Assembly: GCA_947492825.1 (NCBI GenBank)
Contig: CANLNT010000001.1
Location: forward strand, 1,426,001 to 1,490,000
From: an uncultured Paracoccaceae bacterium
GTDB taxonomy: Bacteria > Pseudomonadota > Alphaproteobacteria > Rhodobacterales > Rhodobacteraceae
Direction of reading: 5' to 3'
DNA: 64,000 nt
Shown here: piece after piece, positions 50,869-60,861 of the stretch
Layout of the letters: each line of letters begins with the position of its first letter
How positions within the stretch are numbered: position 1 is the first letter of the stretch
Program-made: the position numbers and the translations under genes
The notes under the pieces: generated by a model
The model's input: only the letters and a program-made list of their open reading frames with translations
Database searches by the model: none
What the model was told of the DNA's origin: nothing

Positions 50869-52443
50869 ATGGAAAACACGACGCACGAACGCCTTTTGAT
50901 CATCGACTTCGGCTCTCAGGTCACGCAGCTGATTGCGCGCCGCCTGCGAGAATTGAACGTCTATTGCGAAATCCACCCCTATCAGAACGTCACCGATGCG
51001 TTTCTGACTGATTTCGCCCCCAAGGCGATGATCTTCTCAGGTGGTCCCGACAGCGTGACTCGTGCAGGATCCCCACGCCCGCCTCAGGCCGCCTATGACA
51101 TGGGCGTGCCAATCCTTGGTATCTGCTACGGTCAACAGGTGATGATGCAGGACCTCGGCGGCGAAGTGCACGGTGGCAAGATATCAGGCGGCGGCGGCAC
51201 GGCAGAATTTGGCCGCGCCTTTGTCGCCCCTGAAGGTGAGCTTTCGCTGCTAAAGGGTTGGTTTGCCGACGAAAAAGAACAAGTCTGGATGAGCCACGGC
51301 GACCACGTCGCGCGCCTTGCCCCCGGCTTTGCGGTCTACGGCACCTCACCCAACGCGCCTTATGCGATCACCGCTGATACGGCACGCAACTTCTATGCCG
51401 TGCAATTCCACCCAGAGGTGCACCACACCCCAAACGGCGCGATGCTGTATGAAAACTTCGTGCGCATCGCCGGCTTCTCAGGCGATTGGACAATGGGCGC
51501 TTACCGCGAACAGGCGATTGCCGCGATCCGCGAGCAGGTTGGCGACAAGCAGGTGATCTGCGGGCTCTCGGGCGGCGTCGATTCGTCCGTGGCCGCCGTC
51601 CTGATCCATGAGGCCATCGGCGACCAGCTGACGTGTGTCTTCGTCGATCACGGCCTGCTGCGTCAGGGTGAGGCCGAAGAGGTTGTGACCATGTTCCGCG
51701 ACCACTACAACATGCCGCTCATTCACGCCGACGAACAAGAGCTGTTTTTGGGTGAGCTTGACGGCGTAAGTGATCCGGAAACAAAGCGAAAAATCATCGG
51801 TCGTTTGTTCATCGACGTGTTCCAAAAGCACGCCAACCAGATCGACGGGGCAGAGTTTCTGGCCCAAGGCACGCTTTACCCGGATGTCATCGAGTCCGTC
51901 AGTTTCTCCGGTGGCCCGTCTGTTACGATCAAATCGCACCACAACGTCGGTGGCCTACCCGAAAAGATGGGCCTCAAACTGGTCGAACCCCTGCGCGAAC
52001 TGTTCAAGGACGAGGTGCGCGCGCTTGGCACCGAACTTGGCCTGCCGCCCAGTTTCATTGGGCGCCATCCCTTTCCTGGTCCCGGCCTTGCTATCCGTTG
52101 CCCGGGCGAGATCACGCGCGAAAAGCTCGACATTTTGCGCAAGGCCGATGCCGTTTACATTGACCAGATCCGCAAACACGGACTTTACGATGAAATCTGG
52201 CAGGCCTTCGTGGCCATCCTTCCTGTCCGCACTGTCGGCGTCATGGGCGACGGCCGCACCTATGACTTTGCCTGCGCCCTGCGCGCAGTTACCTCGGTCG
52301 ACGGCATGACAGCGGACTACTACCCTTTCAGCCACGAATTCCTTGGTGAAACCGCCACCCGCATCATCAACGAAGTCCCTGGCATCAACCGCGTGACCTA
52401 CGACATCACCAGCAAGCCGCCCGGCACGATCGAGTGGGAATAG
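50869..52443 (+). CDS. guaA: GMP synthase (glutamine-hydrolysing)
   Basis: Converts XMP to GMP with glutamine and ATP in the cytoplasm (524 residues). The class I glutamine amidotransferase domain (about 1-200) has its catalytic Cys86 in ILGICYGQQ, with QFHPEVHHT supplying the histidine and glutamate. The ATP pyrophosphatase domain has the P-loop GLSGGVDSS (about 232-240). The dimerisation domain ends [18 protein letters not shown]. It is divergent from the MttB-family gene (128 bases apart). Confidence 0.97.
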   Translation: MENTTHERLLIIDFGSQVTQLIARRLRELNVYCEIHPYQNVTDAFLTDFAPKAMIFSGGPDSVTRAGSPRPPQAAYDMGVPILGICYGQQVMMQDLGGEVHGGKISGGGGTAEFGRAFVAPEGELSLLKGWFADEKEQVWMSHGDHVARLAPGFAVYGTSPNAPYAITADTARNFYAVQFHPEVHHTPNGAMLYENFVRIAGFSGDWTMGAYREQAIAAIREQVGDKQVICGLSGGVDSSVAAVLIHEAIGDQLTCVFVDHGLLRQGEAEEVVTMFRDHYNMPLIHADEQELFLGELDGVSDPETKRKIIGRLFIDVFQKHANQIDGAEFLAQGTLYPDVIESVSFSGGPSVTIKSHHNVGGLPEKMGLKLVEPLRELFKDEVRALGTELGLPPSFIGRHPFPGPGLAIRCPGEITREKLDILRKADAVYIDQIRKHGLYDEIWQAFVAILPVRTVGVMGDGRTYDFACALRAVTSVDGMTADYYPFSHEFLGETATRIINEVPGINRVTYDITSKPPGTIEWE

Positions 52444-52554
52444 CGGTCAGCTGACGACCGACCACACCGAACAGTCTTCAGAATTTCGGATGATGCGCTA
52501 ATATGCATGATGCGCTATCGTGTGCCGTATTGTGTTGTATTTTGGATAAAAAGT

Positions 52555-53526
52555 ATGTCGGGACTGTTAGACAAGATCAAAGAAAAAGGGCTTGCCCAAA
52601 CGATGCGGATCGCGCCGCGTCGTGCCTACCTCGAAACGCGGCTTTTTCGCCGTAGGCTCCAACGTATACAGGCCCTCAAGGCACTGAATTACCGCGTAAC
52701 CTTTCCGAACGAAGGCGGCAAGGTCATCAGTGTGCCAGCGATTTCCACCGCTGACATCACACGTGGCGACGGTGTTTTGATTGATCAGGTCTACGACTTT
52801 TCACGCCGCCCCTTCAAAGAAACGCTGCTGCGCCGCACCATTTATGACCTCTTCGGACAGGGCTACCTAGACCCTACGAAATCCATCATCGACATCGGCT
52901 GCTGGCTGTCCGACAACGCTTTGGTTTGGGCCAGCTTGCTCAAAGATGGCGGAACCGTTCACGCCATTGATCCGTCGGCAAAGAATTTGGCGTTTGGCCA
53001 ACGGCTGGCGGGCCTCAACGGCGTCACAAACATCAACTGGGTCGAGGCGGTTTGCGCGGAAAAGTCGGGCATGGTCCTCGATTTCGAAGGCACACTCGAC
53101 CACACCGCCTTTAATGAGACCGAGGCGCAATCAGCGACCTCGCTGATCTCGCGCACGCTCGATGATGTGGTGATGGATTCCGACGCTCAATCAATCTCGT
53201 TGATTCATGTCGATGTCGAAGGCTTCGAAGCAAAGGTATTGCAAGGCGCAAAGGACATCATCGCGCGCGACAAGCCTGTCATCCTTTTTGAACAGCACAT
53301 TTCGGCGGATGATGCGACATCGTTGGTGACCTGGCTCAAGGGGCATGGATACGCGGTTTACATGATCAATGAGGTCTTGCCGGGTTGCGAACATGACTGC
53401 CGCAACCTCATCGCCTTTGATGCCAGTCGCCAGATGCCCAAGGAACTGGCCGTGGACCTGATGACAGGACGCGAAACCGGGATCTGGTTTGCCACATTGG
53501 GCGGTGCGCTAGTGCCCATCGAATAG
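52555..53526 (+). CDS. FkbM-family methyltransferase
   Basis: A 323-residue SAM-dependent methyltransferase of the FkbM family, usually acting on sugars or other hydroxyls in secondary metabolites and surface polysaccharides. Motif I is IIDIGCWLSDNALVWASLL. The acidic residue after strand 2 is in VHAIDPSAKN, and VDVEGFEAKVLQGA is the FkbM signature. I chose the ATG at 52555 (MSGLLDKIKEKGL); an ATG at 52507 is also open. No glycosyltransferases are near, so it is an orphan and the substrate is unknown. Confidence 0.82.
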   Translation: MSGLLDKIKEKGLAQTMRIAPRRAYLETRLFRRRLQRIQALKALNYRVTFPNEGGKVISVPAISTADITRGDGVLIDQVYDFSRRPFKETLLRRTIYDLFGQGYLDPTKSIIDIGCWLSDNALVWASLLKDGGTVHAIDPSAKNLAFGQRLAGLNGVTNINWVEAVCAEKSGMVLDFEGTLDHTAFNETEAQSATSLISRTLDDVVMDSDAQSISLIHVDVEGFEAKVLQGAKDIIARDKPVILFEQHISADDATSLVTWLKGHGYAVYMINEVLPGCEHDCRNLIAFDASRQMPKELAVDLMTGRETGIWFATLGGALVPIE

Positions 53527-53573
53527 GCCGCTTTGCCATTGACCTTCTGGTCAAAACGGACTTGCCTGCGCCC

Positions 53574-53903
53574 ATGTCGACATACCGCGCATTTGTCATT
53601 CTGGCCTGCCTGCCTCACGGGGTAGCCGCCTTGACCTGCCAAGGGGAGGATCCGGCGTGGTCTCTTACTCTTGGCAATGACAGCGCCACGTTCACCTTTC
53701 TCGACCGCGCCAGCGACATGACCATCCCGCAAATGTCGACACCCGACGGGCAAGACTGGCCGCGCGCCATGACGCTGATCGCGCCACGCGACAGCGCGAT
53801 TGTGATCCTCGAGGCCCCCGCCGACCCACAACCCATCCGTATCCTGACCCAACGCGGCGAAACCCCGATCCTGCTAGTGGGCACCTGCGAGGATGACGCG
53901 TGA
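53574..53903 (+). CDS. Small exported protein of unknown function
   Basis: I recognise no family. The protein has 109 residues with a probable signal peptide (MSTYRAFVILACLPHGVAA, likely cut after VAA). The mature part carries two cysteines, one near each end (TCQGEDP and GTCEDDA), which could form a disulfide, and reads as mainly beta strands. Its stop overlaps the GTG start of the EamA transporter, so the two are coupled. It may act in the periplasm. Confidence 0.65.
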   Translation: MSTYRAFVILACLPHGVAALTCQGEDPAWSLTLGNDSATFTFLDRASDMTIPQMSTPDGQDWPRAMTLIAPRDSAIVILEAPADPQPIRILTQRGETPILLVGTCEDDA

Positions 53904-54763
53904 GCGACACCTTCAAGGCCTGCATCTGGATGATTGGTGCCATCGCCTCGTTCACTGCCATGGCAATCGCCGGACGCGAGGTGAGCTTTGAGCTTGATAC
54001 CTTTGAAATCATGCTGTTTCGCAGCCTTTTGGGCATCGTCATTGTTGTTGCAGTTGCAAAAACTGCCGGAACGTTGCCGCAGATCAACCGCCGCCATCTG
54101 GGCCTACATGGTATCCGCAACCTGTCGCATTTTGTGGGCCAGAACCTGTGGTTCTACGCCATCACCGTCTTGCCACTGGCACAGGTCTTCGCCTTGGAAT
54201 TCACAACACCGATCTGGGCGATCCTGTTGGCCCCGCTGATCCTGGGCGAGCGCATTACGCGAATTGGCATGATTGGTGCGATGGTGGCCTTTCTGGGCAT
54301 ACTTGTTGTCACCCGCCCCGGCGCCGCACCAATGTCGCCCGGGGTCTTCGCCGCAGCAGCAGCCGCTGTCGGCTTCGCGCTCAGCGCGCTTTTTACACGC
54401 AAATTGACCCGCACCGAGACGATCACCTGCATCCTCTTTTATCTGACAACCATGCAGGCGGTCTTTGGCGTGATCGCTGCGGGCATTGACGGCGATATCG
54501 CCATCCCTTCGACACAGGCCGTGCCATGGTTGATCCTCATCGGTTGTACGGGCCTTTTTGCGCATTTTTGCCTGACCACAGCCCTTTCTTTGGCCCCGGC
54601 TCCGGTGGTCATGCCCATCGATTTTGCCCGCCTGCCAGTGATCACAGCCGTGGGCGTCTTGATCTACGCAGAGCCGTTAGACCCCTGGCTTTTGCTTGGG
54701 GCGGTGCTGATTTTTGGCGGAAACTACATCAACTTGACCTCGGGGCAGCCGGTAAAACGCTAA
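53900..54763 (+). CDS. EamA/DMT-family transporter 1
   Basis: An inner-membrane drug/metabolite transporter of 287 residues with ten predicted helices in two EamA repeats (about 5-140 and 150-280). The ends of the repeats are marked by EFTTPIWAILLAPLILGE and ARLPVITAVGVLIYAEPLD. It starts with GTG overlapping the previous stop. The substrate is unknown; relatives export amino acids, metabolites or S-adenosylmethionine. Confidence 0.85.
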   Translation: MSDTFKACIWMIGAIASFTAMAIAGREVSFELDTFEIMLFRSLLGIVIVVAVAKTAGTLPQINRRHLGLHGIRNLSHFVGQNLWFYAITVLPLAQVFALEFTTPIWAILLAPLILGERITRIGMIGAMVAFLGILVVTRPGAAPMSPGVFAAAAAAVGFALSALFTRKLTRTETITCILFYLTTMQAVFGVIAAGIDGDIAIPSTQAVPWLILIGCTGLFAHFCLTTALSLAPAPVVMPIDFARLPVITAVGVLIYAEPLDPWLLLGAVLIFGGNYINLTSGQPVKR

Positions 54764-54889
54764 TTTCGCGGGGTTTTCCGGTCACAGACCCGCATCAATC
54801 CAGTCTGACGCGGCGTCACGATTTGACGGAATCACTTCGTGGTCCATAGGGTCAGGTCAGCAACAATCTTTCATGACAGGGATGGAGAC

Positions 54890-55981
54890 ATGAAGAATAT
54901 TCTCACCACAGGGGCAGCCCTGATGCTGACCACCACCGTCGCAACGGCTGGTGGCATCGACCGCAACGGCAATCCGTTTTCGGTCCTGTTCGAAGACGGC
55001 AACTATGTCGAACTGTCGTTTTCCAAAGTCACGCCCGACATTTCGGGCGACTATGCAGCACCGCTGAGCGCGTTTGGCCCCAGCACTGAAAACATGGCGA
55101 ATGATTTCACCTCCGTTGGTGTTGCATTCAAATATGCCGTCAACGATCAGATCGACGTGGGCCTCTTCCTGAACCAGCCCTATGGCGCGGACGCGGAATA
55201 TACGGCCGGTGCCTATACGGGTCTCGAGGCGGAATGGAAAAGCAGCCAGATCGCTGTCGTTCTGAAGTACCAGATCAACGAAAACGTCTCGGTCTACGGT
55301 GGTGCACGTTCGGTCGAATCCGAAGCGACAATCCAGATCCCGTTGTCGGCCACAGCCGTCTACAATGCAGAGGCCGCTGCTGATCGTCAGACGGGTTACA
55401 TCGCAGGTGTCGCTTACGAGCGTCCCGACATCGCGCTGCGCGTTGCTTTGACTTATGAAAGTGGCGTCAGCCACGAGTTCGCGACAACCGAGCTGGTCAA
55501 CGGCGCGCCAATCACTCCGGGCACAACGACGACCATCGAAATCCCACAGGCTGTCACGCTTGATTTCCAAACCGGCGTCGCCGCTGACACACTCGTCTTC
55601 GGCTCCATCCGCTGGTCGGAGTGGTCCGTTTGGGAAGTCCGCCCCGCTGGTTACGAAACACTGACCGGCGGTGACCGTGTCACCGGTATCGACAGCGATG
55701 TCACGACATACCGCATTGGTGTTGGCCGTCGCCTGAACGACAACCTGTCGGTCTTTGGTCGCGTCACTTACGAAGATGCATCCGGTGATGTCGCATCGCG
55801 TCTGGCACCGACCGATGGGTCAACTGCCATCGGTATCGGCGGCACTTACACAATGGACAACGTCAAGCTAACCGGCGGCGTCGAATATGTGATGCTGGGC
55901 GACGCAACTGACGGATCTGGCACCGCCTTCACCGACAACTCGGCGCTTGGCGTTGGCCTCTCGGTCGGCTTCAGCTTCTAA
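54890..55981 (+). CDS. Outer-membrane FadL-like transport protein
   Basis: An outer-membrane beta-barrel of 363 residues resembling the OmpP1/FadL family, whose members let long-chain fatty acids or other hydrophobic molecules pass. The signal peptide is about 20 residues (cleavage near ATA-GG). The mature start GIDRNGNPFSVLFEDGNYVELSFS is typical. Alternating strand patterns run to a C-terminal phenylalanine (VGLSVGFSF), the BamA recognition signal. It is shorter than FadL of Escherichia coli. The ATG at 54890 follows GGATGGAGA. A strong terminator follows, so it is probably a single-gene transcript. Confidence 0.85.
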   Translation: MKNILTTGAALMLTTTVATAGGIDRNGNPFSVLFEDGNYVELSFSKVTPDISGDYAAPLSAFGPSTENMANDFTSVGVAFKYAVNDQIDVGLFLNQPYGADAEYTAGAYTGLEAEWKSSQIAVVLKYQINENVSVYGGARSVESEATIQIPLSATAVYNAEAAADRQTGYIAGVAYERPDIALRVALTYESGVSHEFATTELVNGAPITPGTTTTIEIPQAVTLDFQTGVAADTLVFGSIRWSEWSVWEVRPAGYETLTGGDRVTGIDSDVTTYRIGVGRRLNDNLSVFGRVTYEDASGDVASRLAPTDGSTAIGIGGTYTMDNVKLTGGVEYVMLGDATDGSGTAFTDNSALGVGLSVGFSF

Positions 55982-56006
55982 GCCGTAGCCGGTTACAACA
56001 TCTCTG

Positions 56007-56037
56007 AAAGGCCCCGGTCAAAACACCGGGGCCTTTT
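56007..56037 (+). terminator. Rho-independent terminator after FadL-like gene
   Basis: AAAGGCCCCGGT and ACCGGGGCCTTT form a perfect 12-bp stem around CAAAAC, ending in TTTT. It starts 25 bases after the stop. As the A/T ends are symmetrical, it could act on both strands. Confidence 0.93.
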
Positions 56038-56085
56038 CGCATTTTCCGGGTTGAGTTCATGCCACCAACCGGATCATGTGCCGGC

Positions 56086-57012
56086 ATGAGCACCGTCCAG
56101 AAAACCATCACCCCTTTTGCATGGGCCGAACTGGCCCTTTTGTCGTTCTTGTGGGGTGGATCGTTCCTTGCTGTTCGGATCGCGCTGAATGAAATCGGAT
56201 TCCTGACGTCTGTGGCGCACCGCGTTGGCTGGGCGGCGCTGATCCTTTGGGGCTATGTCCTGATCCGCCGCTTGGAAATCCCCCGCGATCCGCCCACATG
56301 GGGCGCTTTTTTGGTGATGGGTATGCTTGCCAATGCGATCCCATTCTGCCTGATGGCATGGGGGCAGTTGCACATCGAATCTGGCCTGACCTCCATTTTG
56401 AACGCCGCCACCGCAATCTTTGGCGTGCTGGCCGCCGCGATCTTCTTTGCGGATGAGCGACTGACCACCCGCCGGATCATCGGCGTGCTGCTTGGCTTTT
56501 TCGGTGTGGCGACCGCGATCGGCCTGTCATCCCTTACCCAACTTGATCTGCGTTCATGGGGGCAACTGGCCGTTATCGGCGGCACGATTTCCTATGCGCT
56601 GGCCGGTGTCTGGGCACGCAAAAAGCTATCCAATCTCAAACCGCAACTCGCAGCGGCGGGCATGTTGACCGGATCGAGCCTCGTGATGATTCCGGCAGCC
56701 TGGATTATCGAGGGACCGATCAGCCTGAACCTGTCTACCGCCACATGGCTCGCCGTTGGGTACTACGCGATCTTCGCCACCGCCGTGGCCTATCTGGTCT
56801 ATTACCACGTGCTCAAGATCGCGGGCGCAGGCAATGTCGCCCTTTGCACGCTGACCATCGCGCCCGTCGCGATCATTTTGGGCGCGGTGGTGTTGGGCGA
56901 AGAATTGCACTGGCAGGCCTACGCAGGCTTTGTGCTGCTGGCCCTCGGCTTGCTGATCCTAAACGGCTGGTTTGGCCGCAAACCCGTCCAAGACAGCCCG
57001 CGCCGCGCGTAG
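56086..57012 (+). CDS. EamA/DMT-family transporter 2
   Basis: An inner-membrane transporter of 308 residues with ten helices and two EamA repeats (about 12-145 and 155-295). LLSFLWGGSFLAVRIAL opens the first repeat and TWLAVGYYAIFATAVAYLVYY lies in the second. The ATG at 56086 (MSTVQKTITPFAW) is my choice; the frame is also open from 56059. The substrate is unknown. It is not closely similar to the transporter at 53900. Its last 54 bases overlap the end of lpxB on the other strand. Confidence 0.85.
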   Translation: MSTVQKTITPFAWAELALLSFLWGGSFLAVRIALNEIGFLTSVAHRVGWAALILWGYVLIRRLEIPRDPPTWGAFLVMGMLANAIPFCLMAWGQLHIESGLTSILNAATAIFGVLAAAIFFADERLTTRRIIGVLLGFFGVATAIGLSSLTQLDLRSWGQLAVIGGTISYALAGVWARKKLSNLKPQLAAAGMLTGSSLVMIPAAWIIEGPISLNLSTATWLAVGYYAIFATAVAYLVYYHVLKIAGAGNVALCTLTIAPVAIILGAVVLGEELHWQAYAGFVLLALGLLILNGWFGRKPVQDSPRRA

Positions 57013-58101
57013 CCCCGGCGCATCACCACCCTGCCCCAAACGCTCCATCGTGAGTGCCATCGCGGCGTTCTGGTCATTTGGCTCGCCCAGCACCCGTTGC
57101 AACGCCGCCGCAATTGGTGCGGGCTTGCAGTCATGACCAATGTACTCTGGCACGACACGGGTATCGCTGACCAGATTGACCAGCGTCACCGTATCCACCA
57201 ACAACATTCGGCTGATGATCACCCGGCTGAGCCACGCCATGTCATAGGCAATCACCATCGGCGTCTGATTGGCGGCCAGTTCCAATGACACCGTGCCCGA
57301 TGCCGCCAGCGCCACATCCGCCGCCCGAAAAGCCGCTGCTTTGTCGGCCTTGTCCTCGGGCGGAATGATCTGCACCTGCGGCCAATCCGCCGTCATCTGC
57401 TGCACCAATTCCAGCACCGCAGGGGCGGCAGGCAAGACGATTTGCGCATCCGGCACCGCTGACAACAACTGCTTCAGCGCGGCCCCAAACGTCTCTGACA
57501 ACCGGGCGACCTCACCCCGCCGCGACCCCGGCAGCGCCAGCACCAGGGGTCCGGTGATCTTATGCCGGTCGCGAAACGCCTGCGCGTCCGCGTCACTTGC
57601 AACAGGGTCGGTCACAACCGGGTGCCCGACAAAGTCACACCGCATTCCCACGGCTTCCATCAAGGGCGGCTCAAACGGGAAAAGCGCCAGCACCTGATCC
57701 ACATGCTGCGCCATCTTGGCCGCACGCCCTGCCCGCCAGGCCCAGACTGTCGGGGCCACGTAATGCACCGTGCGGATGTTGCTTCCAGCCTTCACCAGCT
57801 TAGCAACACGCAGCCCAAAATCGGGGCTGTCGATGGTAATCAGCACATCAGGCCGGGTCTCCAGCACCGCCTGCGCCATCTGGTTCACACGCGCTTTCAG
57901 GTGGCGATACTTCGGCAGGATTTCCGCCAACCCCATCACGCTCAGCTCATCCATTGGGAACCGGCTGACCATGCCTTGCGCCTGCATCAACGGCCCGCCG
58001 ACCCCATCAAACGTCACATCCGTCAGCGACTGCAAGCCCCCCATCAGCGCCGCGCCCAGCTTGTCGCCAGAGGCTTCGCCCGCAATCACAAAAACCTTCA
58101 T
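56959..58101 (-). CDS. lpxB: Lipid-A-disaccharide synthase
   Basis: A peripheral membrane glycosyltransferase of 380 residues (GT19) that joins lipid X to UDP-diacylglucosamine. The start MKVFVIAGEASGDKLGAALM is diagnostic. SFDGVGGPLMQAQGM-like sequence, FPFEPPLMEAVG and GSRRGEVARL follow, then SGTVSLELA in the nucleotide-binding half. It overlaps lpxI by 4 bases and ends the operon, its 3' end running 54 bases into the opposite EamA gene. The ATG at 58101 gives the family start. Confidence 0.94.
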   Translation of the reverse strand: MKVFVIAGEASGDKLGAALMGGLQSLTDVTFDGVGGPLMQAQGMVSRFPMDELSVMGLAEILPKYRHLKARVNQMAQAVLETRPDVLITIDSPDFGLRVAKLVKAGSNIRTVHYVAPTVWAWRAGRAAKMAQHVDQVLALFPFEPPLMEAVGMRCDFVGHPVVTDPVASDADAQAFRDRHKITGPLVLALPGSRRGEVARLSETFGAALKQLLSAVPDAQIVLPAAPAVLELVQQMTADWPQVQIIPPEDKADKAAAFRAADVALAASGTVSLELAANQTPMVIAYDMAWLSRVIISRMLLVDTVTLVNLVSDTRVVPEYIGHDCKPAPIAAALQRVLGEPNDQNAAMALTMERLGQGGDAPGLRAARAVLDGFAAKPAV

Positions 58102-59003
58102 CCGCCCCCCTTGGGCCGGACCCAAAGGAACATCTTCTGCGCGTTCAGGATCTGCAGCACACCGGGAAGGTCTAGCACCATCACACCGCCCGCCTCAATC
58201 ACGATGCCAGCAAGGGCGGCTTCGGCCGCTTGCATCGCCGTATCAGGGCCAATCACCGGAAGGTCCGCGCGGCGATCCTGATCAGGCTTCGGCGCTTTGA
58301 ACAGAATGCCGTCATCTGCTGTCACCGGCGCCGGTCCATCAATGCCCGACAACCAATCAGCCACATCGCCCAAGACCTCACCCACCGCATCCGCAACAGC
58401 AATGATCGGCCCGTGATCGTTTGAATCCTCTTTGAAGCTTTCGTGGAACCGCTTCAGCATCGCCGCCGTGCCGTCCTGCCCCTCGGTCGCCCGGACTTGT
58501 CCTACGCGCACGACACAGGCTTGCCCGACATCCCGCGCACCCATCTGCGCCACTGCGGTTTCGCCTGCGGTTGCATCGGCGGCATGCCAGTCTTCAGGCA
58601 TGACCTCTGTCAGCACACCTTCGGTCGGCAACAGATCAGGGGCGATCTCATGGGCTGCTTTGACGGTAAGTCCGGCATCCTCAAAAATGCCGATCACCGC
58701 GCGGAGCGCACCATCATCGCCAGATTGCAACGCACGCAGGATGCGTTCAACAAACGGGAACGTCGCCTCACTGATAGCAGAGGCGTCGATCTCAGGACGC
58801 TGAATGGCACCTGCCATACAAACCTCGGTCACACCGCGCGCATGCAGCCCGTCCAACAGCTCGCCCAAATGCTCAATCCGAAAGGTGACATCGGCGCGCA
58901 CTTTCGGCGTGTTCCCATCAAGCGCACAGACAAAGGGTGGCGTCTTTAGCCGCTCAAGCAGCGCCTGTGGCAGATCGCCCGTGCCTGCGATCAGCGCCAG
59001 CAT
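58098..59003 (-). CDS. lpxI: UDP-2,3-diacylglucosamine pyrophosphatase LpxI
   Basis: Hydrolyses UDP-2,3-diacylglucosamine to lipid X and UMP (301 residues). LpxI replaces LpxH in alphaproteobacteria. The start MLALIAGTGDLPQAL, the segment RADVTFRIEHLGELLDGLHARGV and the C-terminal KAPKPDQDRRADLPVIGPDT are typical. The catalytic aspartate is expected in this last segment. The ATG at 59003 shares a base with the lpxA stop. The order lpxA-lpxI-lpxB matches its relatives. Confidence 0.93.
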   Translation of the reverse strand: MLALIAGTGDLPQALLERLKTPPFVCALDGNTPKVRADVTFRIEHLGELLDGLHARGVTEVCMAGAIQRPEIDASAISEATFPFVERILRALQSGDDGALRAVIGIFEDAGLTVKAAHEIAPDLLPTEGVLTEVMPEDWHAADATAGETAVAQMGARDVGQACVVRVGQVRATEGQDGTAAMLKRFHESFKEDSNDHGPIIAVADAVGEVLGDVADWLSGIDGPAPVTADDGILFKAPKPDQDRRADLPVIGPDTAMQAAEAALAGIVIEAGGVMVLDLPGVLQILNAQKMFLWVRPKGGG

Positions 59004-59782
59004 CAGCGCGGCGACAGCAGGCCGCGGTCGCTCTCGCCCAGAATAAAGCGTACCATCTGCCGGACATAGTCGCTTTCGGTCTCGGCGCTTAGCCGTTCCG
59101 CCCGGTCGTGGATTGTGCCTTCGCCCTCTTTCAGCGTCATGAACGCCGCACGCAGGGCCGTAATATCGCCGCGCGCCACGCCGCGCCGTTTGAGACCGAC
59201 AAGGTTCAGCCCCTCCAACTCTCCGCGCTGGCCCATAACAAGGCCATGTGGCACCACATCCGCCGTCACCATCGACAGCGCGCCGATGATCGCGCCCTGC
59301 CCGATCCGCACCCATTGGTGAATGCCGCACAACCCACCGATGATCACGTCATCCTCGATCACGCAATGCCCCGCCACGGCAGAGCTGTTGACCACAATCA
59401 CCCGGTTTCCAACCTGCGCATCATGCGCCACGTGGCAGCCTGCCATCAGAAGGCAATCATCACCCACCGTGGTCACGCCGCCACCCGCGGCCGTGCCGGT
59501 ATTGACCGTTACATGTTCCCGAATGCGGTTGCGCGCACCAATGCGGAGCGCGGTCTTCTCACCGCTGAATTTGAGGTCCTGTGGAACCTCGCCCAACACA
59601 GCAAAAGCAAAAACTGTGGTCTCGTCGCCGATTTGGGTGTCGCCTGTCACCACCACATGGGATTTCAACGTCACACCCCGGCCCAGCACCACTTCTGGCC
59701 CAACCACGCAGAACGGGCCAATCGTGCAGCCGTCACCAATGACGGCTCCCTCTTCAATCACGGCAGAGGGATGAACGCCCAT
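59003..59782 (-). CDS. lpxA: UDP-N-acetylglucosamine O-acyltransferase
   Basis: The first enzyme of lipid A synthesis (259 residues), adding a 3-hydroxyacyl chain from acyl carrier protein. The left-handed beta-helix of hexapeptide repeats covers about 1-190 (VIEEGAVIGDGCTIGPFCVVG). The catalytic histidine is in LLMAGCHVAHDAQVG. A helical C-terminal domain binds the carrier protein. It overlaps fabZ by one base. Confidence 0.96.
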   Translation of the reverse strand: MGVHPSAVIEEGAVIGDGCTIGPFCVVGPEVVLGRGVTLKSHVVVTGDTQIGDETTVFAFAVLGEVPQDLKFSGEKTALRIGARNRIREHVTVNTGTAAGGGVTTVGDDCLLMAGCHVAHDAQVGNRVIVVNSSAVAGHCVIEDDVIIGGLCGIHQWVRIGQGAIIGALSMVTADVVPHGLVMGQRGELEGLNLVGLKRRGVARGDITALRAAFMTLKEGEGTIHDRAERLSAETESDYVRQMVRFILGESDRGLLSPR

Positions 59783-60243
59783 CAGCCCTGCAGGTCCATC
59801 ATCGCCATGAACTCGGCCTCGGCGGCCATCTCACCGTCGACCTCGGCCAGACCCTTGAACTTCCAGACCTTGCCGCCGGGCTTGCCGCGCAAGGTTTCAA
59901 CCTTCAGCGTCAGCACATCACCCGGGATCACCTTGCGGCGGAATTTGCAGCCGTCAATCGACATGAAGTAGATCAACATATTGCCCTCGGTCAGGCCCAT
60001 CGTGGCGCCAACCATCACCGCAGCGGTCTGCGCCAAAGCCTCAACAATCGTGACACCCGGCATGATCGGCGTGCCGGGAAAATGCCCCTGAAAGTGCGGC
60101 TCGTTCATCGTAACGTTCTTGATACCTGTGGCCGAAGACGTGCCGTCGATATCTTTCACCCGATCCACCAGCAGGAACGGATAGCGATGCGGCAGGATCG
60201 CCTGGATCAACTGGATATCAGCCTCGGTCACGGGGGTGGTCAT
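59782..60243 (-). CDS. fabZ: 3-hydroxyacyl-[acyl carrier protein] dehydratase FabZ
   Basis: Dehydrates 3-hydroxyacyl-ACP in fatty acid elongation (153 residues, hot-dog fold). The catalytic histidine lies in [15 protein letters not shown] and the glutamate in the following IVEALAQ helix. [11 protein letters not shown] is the family's N-terminal signature. It competes with LpxA for the same acyl-ACP, which fits their overlapping genes. Confidence 0.96.
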   Translation of the reverse strand: MTTPVTEADIQLIQAILPHRYPFLLVDRVKDIDGTSSATGIKNVTMNEPHFQGHFPGTPIMPGVTIVEALAQTAAVMVGATMGLTEGNMLIYFMSIDGCKFRRKVIPGDVLTLKVETLRGKPGGKVWKFKGLAEVDGEMAAEAEFMAMMDLQG

Positions 60244-60303
60244 CGTTGTCTCCTCGAAATGTCTGAACTGGTTAGCAATCTCGCCGCGTGGTCACAAGCG
60301 GCG

Positions 60304-60861
60304 TTACTCATCATCCGCGACAGGCGCGTCTGGCATCAACACGGCATCAATTCGGCGGATCGCCTCATTGGTGATATCGGCCGACCGAACCACCACGACA
60401 ACGGATCGGCTATCAACTACGGCGGTGGCCCCTTTTTCGATCATAAGCTGACCCAAAATCGGGCGCGCTTCTTCGATAAAGCGTTGCCGGACCTCGGCCC
60501 GTGCCTGATTGACCTCTGCCTCTTTGGCATCGCGCGCGCGTCGGATGTCGTTGACCTTGGCATCAAAGGCGGCCGCCTCTTCGCGGAACGCCTGTGGGTC
60601 CATCGTTGGCCGGCGCAGGGTCAGGCTGCGTTCCTCTGCCGTCAGGTCTGCGACAATCCGTTCATTCTCAATCGCCAAGACCTCGGCTTGTGCTTCAACG
60701 GCTGCGCGCAAACTGTCGGCATAGGCGGATGCACCGATCATCCGTTCCAGATCCACGACCAGCACCGCAGCGCTCGGTCCCGTGGCAGCGACCGGTTCCT
60801 GGGCCGCCGCCGGTTGGGTCAACATCAGACCCAACACCAGGAACAGCCCCCGCCAGCCCAT
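60304..60861 (-). CDS. skp: OmpH/Skp-family periplasmic chaperone
   Basis: A periplasmic holdase of 185 residues that carries unfolded outer-membrane proteins. The signal peptide ends near residue 20 (cleavage at AAA-QE). The body is a long, charged helical hairpin (about 60-135) rich in Glu, Arg and Ala, typical of the coiled-coil tentacles. It overlaps bamA by one base and precedes fabZ by 60 bases. Confidence 0.9.
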   Translation of the reverse strand: MGWRGLFLVLGLMLTQPAAAQEPVAATGPSAAVLVVDLERMIGASAYADSLRAAVEAQAEVLAIENERIVADLTAEERSLTLRRPTMDPQAFREEAAAFDAKVNDIRRARDAKEAEVNQARAEVRQRFIEEARPILGQLMIEKGATAVVDSRSVVVVVRSADITNEAIRRIDAVLMPDAPVADDE

